Below are positions 27,893 through 38,698 of a stretch of 64,000 bases of DNA, piece by piece; the first letter of the stretch is position 1; each line of letters starts with the position of its first letter. Made by a program: the position numbers and the translations under genes. Under the pieces are notes generated by a model, which ran no database searches, had not been told where the DNA came from, and was given only the letters and a program-made list of their open reading frames with translations. Source of the stretch: Brevibacillus parabrevis (GTDB taxonomy: Bacteria; Bacillota; Bacilli; Brevibacillales; Brevibacillaceae); the NCBI RefSeq assembly GCF_003710905.1, contig NZ_RHHV01000003.1, forward strand, positions 248,001 to 312,000. The letters are read 5' to 3'.

Positions 27893-29083
27893 ATGAGTCA
27901 AAAGGAAATCGTTATCGCAAGCGCAGTGCGCACAGCTATAGGCAGTTTTCAAGGATCGCTCGCGGGAATCTCCGCAACGAAACTGGGCGGCATCGTCCTG
28001 GAAGCGGCTTTGGAGCGCGCTGGCGTGTCCAAAGACTCGGTTGATGAAGTGATTATGGGCAATGTACTTTCCGCAGGACTGGGCCAGAATCCTGCCCGTC
28101 AGGCTGCCATTCAAGCAGGATTGGCGCACGAGGTGCCGTCCTTGACGATTAACAAAGTATGCGGCTCCGGATTGAAAGCCGTTCATTTGGCTGTACAGGC
28201 AATTTTGAGCGGAGATGCCGAAGTCGTGCTGGCGGGTGGCATGGAAAACATGAGCCAGGCTCCGTACTTGCTGGATGGAGCGCGCTCGGGATATCGCATG
28301 GGCGATCAAAAGGCGGTCGACTCGATGATCCGCGATGGTCTTTGGTGTGCATTCAACGACTACCACATGGGAATCACAGCCGAAAATCTGTGCGCCAAAT
28401 ACGAGATCGGACGGGAAGAGCAGGACGAGTTTGCGGCATGGAGCCAGGAAAAAGCGCAGAAAGCTTTGGAAAGCGGCCGTTTTCAGGAGGAGATCGTGCC
28501 TGTTCCGATTCCGCAGCGCAAAGGCGACCCTGTGCTGTTTGCTGTCGACGAATTTCCGCGCGCTGGCGTAACCGCCGAGATGCTCTCCAAGCTGAAGCCA
28601 GCCTTTAAAAAGGACGGCACTGTGACCGCAGGAAACGCTTCGGGCATCAACGATGGCGCGGCTGCGCTTTTAATCATGACCAAGGAAAAGGCGGAGGAGC
28701 TGGGCGTAAAACCGCTCGCGCGCATCGTCGCCAATGCCAGTGCGGGCGTCGATCCGAGCATCATGGGCTACGGTCCGGTGCCAGCGACCAAGCGAGTTTT
28801 GGAAAAAGCGGGCATGTCTTTGTCCGACATCGATTTGATCGAAGCGAACGAGGCATTCGCCGTTCAATCGCTGTCTGTCGGCAAAGCGCTCGGCTTCGAT
28901 CGGGAAAAGCTGAACGTTAACGGCGGAGCGATTGCTCTGGGTCATCCAATTGGCGCAAGCGGGGCGAGAATATTAGTTACGCTTGTTCACGAATTGCAAA
29001 AGCGCGAAGGGGTAAAATATGGTCTAGCAACCTTGTGTATTGGCGGCGGACAAGGGGTTTCGACAATTGTTGAAAAAATGTAG
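27893..29083 (+). CDS. Acetyl-CoA C-acetyltransferase (thiolase)
   Basis: A 396-residue thiolase that condenses two acetyl-CoA, or cleaves acetoacetyl-CoA. Catalytic parts are visible: nucleophilic cysteine in [12 protein letters not shown] near residue 90, NEAFAVQ near 320, [10 protein letters not shown] with the histidine near 350, and the second cysteine in LCIGGGQG near 380. The length and sequence fit biosynthetic thiolase II. ATG 27893 follows AAGGAG; an earlier in-frame ATG at 27833 lies inside the inverted repeat. It is a single-gene unit between the bio and atp operons, so its pathway (ketone body, PHB, mevalonate or fatty acid use) cannot be told from context. Confidence 0.93.
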   Translation: MSQKEIVIASAVRTAIGSFQGSLAGISATKLGGIVLEAALERAGVSKDSVDEVIMGNVLSAGLGQNPARQAAIQAGLAHEVPSLTINKVCGSGLKAVHLAVQAILSGDAEVVLAGGMENMSQAPYLLDGARSGYRMGDQKAVDSMIRDGLWCAFNDYHMGITAENLCAKYEIGREEQDEFAAWSQEKAQKALESGRFQEEIVPVPIPQRKGDPVLFAVDEFPRAGVTAEMLSKLKPAFKKDGTVTAGNASGINDGAAALLIMTKEKAEELGVKPLARIVANASAGVDPSIMGYGPVPATKRVLEKAGMSLSDIDLIEANEAFAVQSLSVGKALGFDREKLNVNGGAIALGHPIGASGARILVTLVHELQKREGVKYGLATLCIGGGQGVSTIVEKM

Positions 29084-29125
29084 ATTTTCAATTGTGAACG
29101 CTTTGTGTACAGAACAAGACGAACG

Positions 29126-29155
29126 TTGACAAAGGGAATAATTCTTCGTTAATAT
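29126..29155 (+). promoter_or_regulatory. Sigma-A promoter of the atp operon
   Basis: TTGACA at 29126-29131, an 18-base spacer, and TAATAT at 29150-29155. A small stem (GAGGGC 29160-29165 with GCCCTC 29185-29190) lies in the leader. Confidence 0.7.
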
Positions 29156-29220
29156 GGATGAGGGCAAAGGGGCACTTGACACCAGCCCTCTCCTTATGTA
29201 TGAAAGGAGAATGTTGTTCC

Positions 29221-29430
29221 GTGTCGAAAATTGATAATCCTTGGCGAGCCATCACGTTGGTCACTTTAATTGGTGTCGATATGGCCGTTTGCGTGGTTGC
29301 GGGAGTCTTTCTGGGAAAATACTTGGATGGCCTTTTCGCTACCAATCCGTTGTTTTTGATGGTTGGACTGCTCGCGGGATTAGGAATAGGCGTGTACAGC
29401 GTCTACCGCATCATTCGCGGTTACCTCTAG
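29221..29430 (+). CDS. atpZ: AtpZ/AtpI-family small membrane protein
   Basis: A 69-residue protein with two membrane helices (about 9-31 and 41-61). The segment VDMAVCVVAGVFLGKYLD has the glycine- and aspartate-containing pattern of the AtpZ family, which in alkaliphilic Bacillus has been linked to magnesium/calcium supply and, with AtpI, to ATP synthase assembly. The GTG start follows AAAGGAGA with a rather long 11-base spacing. First gene of the atp operon; the next gene starts 12 bases downstream. Confidence 0.75.
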   Translation: MSKIDNPWRAITLVTLIGVDMAVCVVAGVFLGKYLDGLFATNPLFLMVGLLAGLGIGVYSVYRIIRGYL

Positions 29431-29441
29431 GGAGATGGGAC

Positions 29442-29810
29442 ATGCAAACGTTTTCTTCGGCAATGCGATCCACGTTTCGCTATGCCTTTTTCTGTATGGC
29501 AATCGCCGCGATACTCTGGGCGCTGTTGCCATCATCGCGTTTCTTTTTGCAAAGCCTCCTGCTCGGGATGGCTGGCAGTCTAGTGAATGGCACGGTCCTC
29601 TTCAGCAAAACATGGCGAATTGGCCAGATGGCTGTCGATCCGGGCGTGCGTCCGAAAGGGACAGGTATGCTGCAACGCTTGGTCGTGGCAGGTTTTGCTG
29701 TCTTTTTGACTATGCGTTTTCCTCACTTGTTTGGGCTTGCCGGAGTGTTGATCGGCTTGTTCCTTTTCCAGGTTCTCAGTTTCCTTTTTGTGTATCGCTC
29801 CTTTAAATAG
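29442..29810 (+). CDS. atpI: ATP synthase subunit I
   Basis: A 122-residue membrane protein of the AtpI family, with four predicted helices (about 12-30, 33-52, 79-95 and 97-118). AtpI helps assemble the c-ring in several bacteria and is usually encoded first in atp operons. The fragment SLLLGMAGSLVNGTVLF near 37-53 is the most family-like part; overall AtpI proteins are poorly conserved, so the call leans on position. ATG 29442 is behind GGGAGATGGGA. Confidence 0.8.
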   Translation: MQTFSSAMRSTFRYAFFCMAIAAILWALLPSSRFFLQSLLLGMAGSLVNGTVLFSKTWRIGQMAVDPGVRPKGTGMLQRLVVAGFAVFLTMRFPHLFGLAGVLIGLFLFQVLSFLFVYRSFK

Positions 29811-29875
29811 ATAGCAGAATACTTTTTTTCATGTACGTAAGTAACATACTCGCGCGGAAGAAAGGGGTGAAATAC

Positions 29876-30691
29876 ATGCATTATTCTCTGCGATTTGAAT
29901 GGTTGGGCATGGTATTTGACATCTCCACTGTTCTCATGATTTTGGTAACCTCTCTGGTGGTGCTTTTGCTCTGTATCGGGATGACCCGCAACTTGACCTC
30001 CGCTACACCAAGCGGCGCGCAAAACGTGATGGAATGGATTGTGGATTTCGTTACTGGCATTACAAAAAGCTATATCTCACCGAAAAAAGCTGCGGGTTTT
30101 GTCTCGCTGGCGCTGACTTTGTTCCTCTACATTTTCCTTGGAAACCAACTGGGTCTCGTATTTAACGTAAATACAGCACACCACAACGGTCCTGACCATC
30201 AAGTAAGCGAAAAGGTTAAAGACCTGTTGACGGCTTCCACGACTCCTGAGGCAAAACAACAAAAGATGGCCAAGCTTGAGGAAGAGCTTAACTCAAACGA
30301 TCCGCATTCTCACGGTGTTGTCATCGGCTGGTGGAAATCTCCAACCGCGACACCGAGCGTAACTTTCGCTCTCGCGTTCATCGTTTTGCTGTACGCTCAC
30401 TACCTGGGCATTAAGAAGAGTTTCGGTGGATGGTTGAAACATACATTCCTGAATCCGATTCACATTCTGGAGGAGTTCATCATCAAACCATTGACGCTTC
30501 CTCTGCGTCTATTCGGTAACATCTTTGCGGGTGAGGTTTTGATCGCCTTCCTGTTGGGTGTAGGGATCTTCGGAAGTATTCCGTTGTTCCTGTGGCTGGG
30601 CTACTCGGTGTTTGTCGGCTCTGTACAGGCATTCATTTTCACTACGCTGGCGATGGTTTACCTGTCTCAGCAGGTGAATGAAGATCACTAA
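29876..30691 (+). CDS. atpB: ATP synthase F0 subunit a, with extra hydrophilic insert
   Basis: Membrane subunit that forms the two proton half-channels beside the c-ring. 271 residues, about 27 longer than B. subtilis AtpB. The essential arginine is R211 in LPLRLFGNIFAGE, and the C-terminal VGSVQAFIFTTLAMVYLSQ is intact. The extra length comes from a charged, His-rich insert (about 98-148) between the second and third membrane helices, just before the conserved WWKSPTA. ATG 29876 follows AAAGGGGTGA; an in-frame ATG at 29831 has no ribosome site. Confidence 0.95.
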   Translation: MHYSLRFEWLGMVFDISTVLMILVTSLVVLLLCIGMTRNLTSATPSGAQNVMEWIVDFVTGITKSYISPKKAAGFVSLALTLFLYIFLGNQLGLVFNVNTAHHNGPDHQVSEKVKDLLTASTTPEAKQQKMAKLEEELNSNDPHSHGVVIGWWKSPTATPSVTFALAFIVLLYAHYLGIKKSFGGWLKHTFLNPIHILEEFIIKPLTLPLRLFGNIFAGEVLIAFLLGVGIFGSIPLFLWLGYSVFVGSVQAFIFTTLAMVYLSQQVNEDH

Positions 30692-30743
30692 TCAGCATTT
30701 CCCCGATTTTATACTCGCTTTTACAAACTAAGGAGGTTTTTAA

Positions 30744-30968
<225 letters not shown>

Positions 30969-30990
30969 TCAGCGAGCAATTGGTAACAAT

Positions 30991-31021
30991 AGGCGGGCGC
31001 TTGATACCCGCCTCTATTTTT
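30991..31021 (+). terminator. Terminator-like hairpin between atpE and atpF
   Basis: AGGCGGG (30991-30997) and CCCGCCT (31007-31013) with a nine-base loop, then CTATTTTT. It lies inside the operon and may act as a partial terminator or as a 3' stabiliser of atpE mRNA. Confidence 0.65.
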
Positions 31022-31068
31022 GATCGAGTGGAAGTCTATGAAGCTGCCATTCGACGCAAGCAAGAAAA

Positions 31069-31118
31069 CTTCGTCATAGTACGAAGCCAGAGTGTCTGAA
31101 ACAAACGGTATATACCGT
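31069..31118 (+). other. Small hairpin and perfect 14-base palindrome upstream of atpF
   Basis: CTTCGT/ACGAAG (31069-31074 and 31081-31086) form a perfect six-pair hairpin. ACGGTATATACCGT (31105-31118) is a perfect palindrome. Both lie in the 189-base atpE-atpF gap, which is long for this operon. Confidence 0.55.
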
Positions 31119-31157
31119 GATGATACATCTTTCTTTTCGCAGGAAGGAGTGAAACGA

Positions 31158-31661
31158 ATGCTCGACTTTGGAGCGGTGTCCCTGGAGTGGGGAACGCTTT
31201 TAACCCAAGCAATTGTGTTCTTGTTGTTGCTGCTCTTGGTTCGTAAATTGGCTATGGGCCCGATCGTTGGGATCATGGAGAAACGTCGTCAGCATATCGA
31301 AACCCAAATTTCATCTGCTGAGCGCAACCGCGCAGAAGCGGAAAAACTCTTGGCTGAACAACGTCGCGTACTGGATGAAGCTCGCGCTGAATCCAAAGCA
31401 ATCATCGACCGCGCTAGCAAGCAAGCGTCTGATGAAGCGGCGAAAATCGTGGCAGAAGCTCAAGCTGCATCCGAGCGTATGAAAGCGGACGCAAGCGCTG
31501 AACTGGCACGTGAAGTAGAAAAAGCAAAATCCGAGCTGCGTGAACAAATGACCAGCCTCTCCGTACTCTTGGCTTCCAAGATTATCGAGAAAGAACTGGA
31601 CGAAGCAGCTCAAAAGTCCACTGTTGACAAATTCCTGGCTCAAGTAGGAGATCGCCTATGA
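31158..31661 (+). CDS. atpF: ATP synthase F0 subunit b
   Basis: A 167-residue stator subunit. One N-terminal membrane helix (about 12-32, LTQAIVFLLLLLLV) is followed by a long, highly charged coiled coil (about 38-140) that reaches up to F1 and binds delta. ATG 31158 follows AGGAAGGAGTG; an earlier in-frame ATG at 31092 has no site and would add a polar extension before the membrane helix. It overlaps atpH by four bases. Confidence 0.95.
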   Translation: MLDFGAVSLEWGTLLTQAIVFLLLLLLVRKLAMGPIVGIMEKRRQHIETQISSAERNRAEAEKLLAEQRRVLDEARAESKAIIDRASKQASDEAAKIVAEAQAASERMKADASAELAREVEKAKSELREQMTSLSVLLASKIIEKELDEAAQKSTVDKFLAQVGDRL

Positions 31662-32185
31662 GTAGCGCAGTAGGAAAGCGTTATGCTCGCGCTCTGTTTG
31701 AGGTAGCGAGCGAGCGTGGCAAGATCGATCAGGTGGAAGCTGACCTTGGTGCGATCGTGCAGGCTGTGGAAGGCAACGAAGATCTGCAAAAGATCATGCA
31801 GCACCCGCACATCGCTGCAGATGCAAAGGGCAAGCTGGTTGATGAGCTTTTCAAAAGCCATGTAGGGGAAGAGAGCTTCAACTTCCTGAACGTCCTGATT
31901 GAAAACGGACGGGAAGTTCAACTGTCTGACATCTACAGCTCCTTTGTGCAACTGGCAAATGAAGCGCGTGGCTACGCAGATGCTGTCGTCACGAGCGCAA
32001 AGCCGCTTTCTGATGAAGAACAGGCAGAGTTGGCTGAGAAGTTCGGTCAAACTTTGAATAAAAAGCTGCGGTTGACAGCGGTCGTAGACCCTGCAATCCT
32101 CGGCGGCATCGTTATCAAAATTGGCGACCGTCTGTACGATGGCAGCCTGAAAACAAAGTTGGAAACCTTTGCGCAAAAAGCGTAA
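31658..32185 (+). CDS. atpH: ATP synthase F1 subunit delta
   Basis: A 175-residue delta subunit linking the b-dimer to the top of F1. The start MSSAVGKRYARALFEVA and the C-terminal IGGIVIKIGDRLYDGSLKTKLE are the two strongest family signatures. It overlaps the end of atpF (ATGA) and ends 40 bases before atpA. Confidence 0.96.
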   Translation: MSSAVGKRYARALFEVASERGKIDQVEADLGAIVQAVEGNEDLQKIMQHPHIAADAKGKLVDELFKSHVGEESFNFLNVLIENGREVQLSDIYSSFVQLANEARGYADAVVTSAKPLSDEEQAELAEKFGQTLNKKLRLTAVVDPAILGGIVIKIGDRLYDGSLKTKLETFAQKA

Positions 32186-32225
32186 AGCTCGGTCTTAACG
32201 AAGTTGGATGAATGGGGTGAATTAA

Positions 32226-33737
<1,512 letters not shown>

Positions 33738-33762
33738 TCGTTAACCTGATAGACATCAGATG

Positions 33763-33790
33763 CATGCCGGGCAAGAAAGCCCGGGCATGC
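33763..33790 (+). other. Hairpin between atpA and atpG
   Basis: Arms at 33763-33773 and 33780-33790 pair over 10 of 11 positions (one G-G mismatch). No T run follows, so mRNA stabilisation is more likely than termination. Confidence 0.5.
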
Positions 33791-33812
33791 GTTCTCAAGG
33801 TGGTGAAAACGA

Positions 33813-34676
33813 GTGGCAAAAGGAATACGTGAGATTCGACGCAGTATTAAAAGTACCAAAAATACGCGCCAAATCACGAAAGCGATGAAAATGGTGGCGG
33901 CAGCGAAACTCCGCCGCAACCAGGAGAAGGCTGAGGCAGCACGTCCTTACGCTGACAAAATCCAGGAAGTGATTGCAAGCATTGCGAGCGGAACAACTGG
34001 TTCCAAACATCCGATGCTGCAAAATCGTCCGGTGAAAAAGACTGGTTACATTGTCATCACTTCCGACCGTGGACTTGCTGGCGGATACAACGCCAACATG
34101 CTTCGCAAAGTGGTTACCACCATCAGCGAAAAGCACAAATCCAAGGATGAGTACGGTATTTTTGTGATCGGTCGCAAAGGTCGTGACTTCTTCAGCAAAC
34201 GGAACTATCCGCTTCTGGAAGAGGTAACAGGTCTGCCAGCCAGCCCAGCCTTTGCTGATATCAAGAAAATTGCCGGTGCGGCAGTCCAGATGTTCGCGAA
34301 CGAACAAATTGACGAACTGTACCTGTGCTACAACAAGTTCCAAAGTGCAATTTCGCAAATACCTACCGTAAAACAATTGCTGCCACTGGAAGCTCCCGAG
34401 AGCAACACGGTGCGCACAATCAATTACGAGTATGAGCCGTCCTCGGAAGAAGTTCTGGCCGATCTGTTGCCTAAATACGCGGAAACACTGGTGTACAGTG
34501 CGCTTCTCGAAGCGAAGGCTTCCGAAGAAGGTTCCCGTATGACAGCGATGGGCAACGCGACAGACAACGCAACGGATATGATTAACCGTTACACGTTGAT
34601 CTACAACCGTGCCCGTCAGGCAGCCATTACTCAAGAGATTTCCGAGATCGTTGCAGGTGCAAACGCACAGGCTTAG
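33813..34676 (+). CDS. atpG: ATP synthase F1 subunit gamma
   Basis: A 287-residue central rotor shaft. N- and C-terminal helices form the coiled coil: [20 protein letters not shown] near 9-28 and the C-terminal [21 protein letters not shown]. The DRGLAGGYN segment near 88-96 is the conserved Rossmann-like core motif. The GTG start follows AAGGTGG by several bases. Confidence 0.97.
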   Translation: MAKGIREIRRSIKSTKNTRQITKAMKMVAAAKLRRNQEKAEAARPYADKIQEVIASIASGTTGSKHPMLQNRPVKKTGYIVITSDRGLAGGYNANMLRKVVTTISEKHKSKDEYGIFVIGRKGRDFFSKRNYPLLEEVTGLPASPAFADIKKIAGAAVQMFANEQIDELYLCYNKFQSAISQIPTVKQLLPLEAPESNTVRTINYEYEPSSEEVLADLLPKYAETLVYSALLEAKASEEGSRMTAMGNATDNATDMINRYTLIYNRARQAAITQEISEIVAGANAQA

Positions 34677-36134
<1,458 letters not shown>

Positions 36135-36161
36135 GACACCCTGGAAAGGGGAGACGATTAA

Positions 36162-36560
36162 ATGAGTAAGATGACAGTTGAAGTCGTAACTCCTGAACGG
36201 GTTGTCTATAGCGGTCAGGCTGAAATGGTCATTGCTCGCGGTGTTCAAGGGGATCTCGGTATTTTGCCGAACCATATGCCACTGGTGAGCCCGCTGAAAA
36301 TAGCGCCTGTTCGGATCAAGACAGAAGGCGAGAAAGAAGTAAAGATGGCTGTAAGCGGCGGCTTCATGGAAGTGCGCGGCGATAAAGTAACCATCCTTGC
36401 TGAAACGGCTGAATTGCCGGGAGACATCGATGTTGAACGCGCGAAGGCAGCGAAAGCTCGCGCCGAGAAGCGTTTGGCTGAGAAATATGCCGAGCTCGAC
36501 GTCCAGCGTGCTGAGCGTGCGCTGCAACGTGCGATGGCACGTCTCGACGTAACGAAGTAA
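36162..36560 (+). CDS. atpC: ATP synthase F1 subunit epsilon
   Basis: A 132-residue subunit. The N-terminal beta-sandwich binds gamma and the c-ring (about 1-85; ERVVYSGQAEMVIARGVQGDLGILPNHMPL), and a C-terminal helical pair (about 90-132), able to extend and inhibit ATP hydrolysis, is present and very rich in Ala, Arg and Glu. It closes the operon and is followed by a strong terminator. Confidence 0.96.
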   Translation: MSKMTVEVVTPERVVYSGQAEMVIARGVQGDLGILPNHMPLVSPLKIAPVRIKTEGEKEVKMAVSGGFMEVRGDKVTILAETAELPGDIDVERAKAAKARAEKRLAEKYAELDVQRAERALQRAMARLDVTK

Positions 36561-36573
36561 GCGTAAGCTTGAT

Positions 36574-36605
36574 ATCCCCGCGCCCATGTGGCTGCGGGGA
36601 TTTTT
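36574..36605 (+). terminator. Terminator of the atp operon
   Basis: ATCCCCGC (36574-36581) and GCGGGGAT (36594-36601), extended by GCC/GGC in the loop, with five T at the end. Confidence 0.9.
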
Positions 36606-36656
36606 CGGTTACGAGCGCGTATGGCGATACATGCATGCTGGGCATGATATTTCCAG

Positions 36657-36687
36657 TTGGTAATCGCCTATCGTTTCTGTGTATAAT
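36657..36687 (+). promoter_or_regulatory. Probable promoter of the gene at 36774
   Basis: TATAAT at 36682-36687 is perfect; TTGGTA at 36657-36662 is a possible -35, with a long 19-base spacer. Confidence 0.5.
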
Positions 36688-36773
36688 AGACCTAATGCCC
36701 TGCCGTCTGACATGATTTTTTGCGACAGCATAATGTGCGGCACTGGCTAGTGGAATTAAAGGAGAGTGTACTG

Positions 36774-37514
36774 ATGCAAACCATTCGCGATATTCGCCAC
36801 AATCAGGATGGCGTAGTGATTCCGAGCGGCTTCGCGGCCAATGGCTGGTCGAACGTGCTGTCTCATGAGATGAATGTCCTGTTTCAGGCTCTGTGTTTTG
36901 TCGTAACAGAGTACGAGACAAAAGCGGAGATGGAAAAAGGACTGGATGAAATCGAAGCGTTGAAAGGCGCCTTTTCTGTACCTGCCAAGGAAGCATTTAA
37001 ATCGGAAGAAGACTATGAAGGCTATGTAGACCTGCTGAACCGCTTCAAGGCATTCCTGAAGCGTTCCGATTACGCTTATCCTGCATCCCGTGTGGAAGCG
37101 ATTGAGCTTTTCGTAAAATGGGGTCTTGTGATCGACAACGAAGACGCGTGGGATATTCCTGTCCACCCGTTCCCGGATGTACCTCAGTTGTTTAATCTGA
37201 GTGAAGCGGAATCGCTCGCCCTGGCGCATGTAAAGCTGGAAGCGCTGGTACACCCTATTTTCAGCCGTCTGGTCATGATGCTGCATGAACGCGATGAAAA
37301 CACGTTTAGCATCTCCAAGGCAGAAATGAAAGAAATGCTGAATACGAATGACCAGATGCTTACTGAAGTTTTGATCAAGCTGACTCCGTATATGGAAGAG
37401 GCGATCGAGAACGTACTGGAACTTCCGGATGATGAGAAACTGAATTTCACCATTGTATGGGAGCGCATTTACGAAGACTTCCTCGGTCAGCAGTTTTCAA
37501 GCAATGTTCAATAA
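36774..37514 (+). CDS. Protein of unknown function between the atp and nuo operons
   Basis: A 246-residue acidic, mostly helical, cytoplasmic protein that I do not recognise. No signal peptide, membrane helix, cysteine cluster or nucleotide motif is visible. The first 25 residues (QTIRDIRHNQDGVVIPSGFAA) look like a beta-rich cap; after that come amphipathic helices, e.g. the stretch from SEAESLALAHVKLEAL to FSRLVMMLHERDE. The ATG follows AAAGGAGAG. It has its own promoter, and a 12-base-pair hairpin follows, so it is a single-gene unit. Its position between the two main proton-circuit operons may be chance. Confidence 0.7.
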   Translation: MQTIRDIRHNQDGVVIPSGFAANGWSNVLSHEMNVLFQALCFVVTEYETKAEMEKGLDEIEALKGAFSVPAKEAFKSEEDYEGYVDLLNRFKAFLKRSDYAYPASRVEAIELFVKWGLVIDNEDAWDIPVHPFPDVPQLFNLSEAESLALAHVKLEALVHPIFSRLVMMLHERDENTFSISKAEMKEMLNTNDQMLTEVLIKLTPYMEEAIENVLELPDDEKLNFTIVWERIYEDFLGQQFSSNVQ

Positions 37515-37568
37515 TGCACAAAATAAATACGCCTGACGGACATATTCGTTTGGCTATTATATGATGCT

Positions 37569-37602
37569 GGAAAAACTTAGGGAAAAATCTCTAAGTTTTT
37601 CC
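37569..37602 (+). terminator. Terminator hairpin after the unknown gene
   Basis: Perfect 12-base arms at 37569-37580 and 37591-37602 around a ten-base loop. The T run lies inside the 3' arm (TTTTT), followed by CCCTTT. Confidence 0.6.
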
Positions 37603-37652
37603 CTTTATATGGGACTACAGGAAGGCTTTCGTTAGACACCCAATTGGCAATT

Positions 37653-37661
37653 TGATATAAT
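37653..37661 (+). promoter_or_regulatory. Extended -10 promoter of the nuo operon
   Basis: TGATATAAT combines a TGn element with a perfect TATAAT (37656-37661). The -35 is weak (TTAGAC, 37632-37637, 18-base spacer). It predicts a leader of roughly 150 bases before nuoA. Confidence 0.6.
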
Positions 37662-37702
37662 GATAAAGGTATTTTTTTCTAGCAGTATCGGTCTGCGACT
37701 AC

Positions 37703-37796
37703 GTTCATACCTTCATCTGCGATGCTGCAAGGAGTACCCTTTTGATGATGTTCATACTTCATCTGGAGGGCAGCGCAAGACAGATTCATATCTTTC
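37703..37796 (+). repeat. Imperfect direct repeats in the nuo leader
   Basis: GTTCATACCTTCATCTG (37703-37719) and GTTCATACTTCATCTG (37750-37765) differ by one base, 47 bases apart. A third, diverged copy, GATTCATATCTTTC, is at 37783-37796. All lie downstream of the predicted promoter, so they should be in the mRNA leader. Confidence 0.7.
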
Positions 37797-37817
37797 TTAC
37801 GAGCGGAGGGAACGTGG

Positions 37818-38189
37818 GTGATTGACATCTATACCAACAATTATGTTATTGTCGCGATCTTTTTGTTTCTCGGTGTGTTGTTGCCCGTAGCTACTGTCAG
37901 CTTCGTTGGTCCACTACTGCGTCCAAAGAAACCGACACGGGAGAAGCAAACCACTTATGAAAGCGGTAACATTCCTGTTGGTGACAGCTGGGTACGTTTC
38001 AACGTGAAGTATTACATTTTTGCCCTTATGTTTGTCATTTTCGATGTAGAAACACTCTTTCTGTACCCGTGGGCCGTCGCTTACAAAGAGTTGGGGCTGT
38101 TCGCCCTGGTCGAGATGGTCATCTTTATATCCTTGCTTGTGGTAGGGCTGATTTACGCGTGGAGAAAGAAGGTGCTGGAATGGAACTAG
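37818..38189 (+). CDS. nuoA: NADH-quinone oxidoreductase subunit A
   Basis: A 123-residue, three-helix membrane subunit of complex I at the junction of arm and membrane domain. The motif [20 protein letters not shown] near 47-66 and [15 protein letters not shown] near 72-86 are signatures, the latter with the acidic pair in the loop. The GTG start follows GCGGAGGG. The last ten bases overlap nuoB. First gene of the eleven-gene operon. Confidence 0.97.
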   Translation: MIDIYTNNYVIVAIFLFLGVLLPVATVSFVGPLLRPKKPTREKQTTYESGNIPVGDSWVRFNVKYYIFALMFVIFDVETLFLYPWAVAYKELGLFALVEMVIFISLLVVGLIYAWRKKVLEWN

Positions 38190-38698
38190 ATCTGACAAGC
38201 ATTGCGCCTGAATTGCAAGAAGAACTGAATCGAAACGTCATGTTTACGACTTTGGAAACGGTAAAGGGATGGGTGCGAAGCAATTCGCTCTGGCCTTTGA
38301 CTTTTGGCCTTGCCTGTTGCGCGATTGAGATGATGGGAACCGGGGGAGCGCGATACGATCTGGACAGGTTCGGGGTAATTTTCCGGGCTTCGCCGCGCCA
38401 ATCCGATGTCATGATCGTAGCCGGAACGGTTACGAAAAAAATGGCTCCATTGCTGCGCCGCTTGTACGACCAGATGCCTGAACCGAAGTGGGTGATTGCG
38501 ATGGGGTCCTGTGCGACGGCGGGCGGACCATATGTGCGCTCGTACAGTGTCGTAAAAGGTGTCGATCAGATCGTTCCCGTCGATGTATACATTCCGGGGT
38601 GTCCACCTAACCCTGCCGCCCTGATTTACGGAATCAACAAACTTCAGGAAAAAATCCGCTATGAAGCGAAGACTGGGAAGCGGGTGACCAGTCCATGA
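38180..38698 (+). CDS. nuoB: NADH-quinone oxidoreductase subunit B
   Basis: A 172-residue peripheral subunit carrying the terminal 4Fe-4S cluster N2 that reduces quinone. Ligands are visible: adjacent C46 and C47 ([10 protein letters not shown]), C111 (MGSCATAGG) and C141 (YIPGCPPNP). ATG 38180 overlaps the nuoA end by ten bases and follows AGAAGGTG. It shares a four-base overlap with nuoC. Confidence 0.97.
   Translation: MELDLTSIAPELQEELNRNVMFTTLETVKGWVRSNSLWPLTFGLACCAIEMMGTGGARYDLDRFGVIFRASPRQSDVMIVAGTVTKKMAPLLRRLYDQMPEPKWVIAMGSCATAGGPYVRSYSVVKGVDQIVPVDVYIPGCPPNPAALIYGINKLQEKIRYEAKTGKRVTSP

Larger units (their letters stand above)
37515..37817 (+). other. 303-base region holding a terminator and the nuo promoter and leader
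   Basis: There is no gene in this stretch. It holds the hairpin at 37569-37602, an extended -10 promoter near 37656 and imperfect direct repeats at 37703-37796. No riboswitch or T-box signature was recognised. Confidence 0.7.

Noticed and set aside
29176..29200. Second TTGACA in the atp leader as a tandem promoter
   Set aside because: The nearest -10-like sequence is only 13 bases away, too close for sigma-A.
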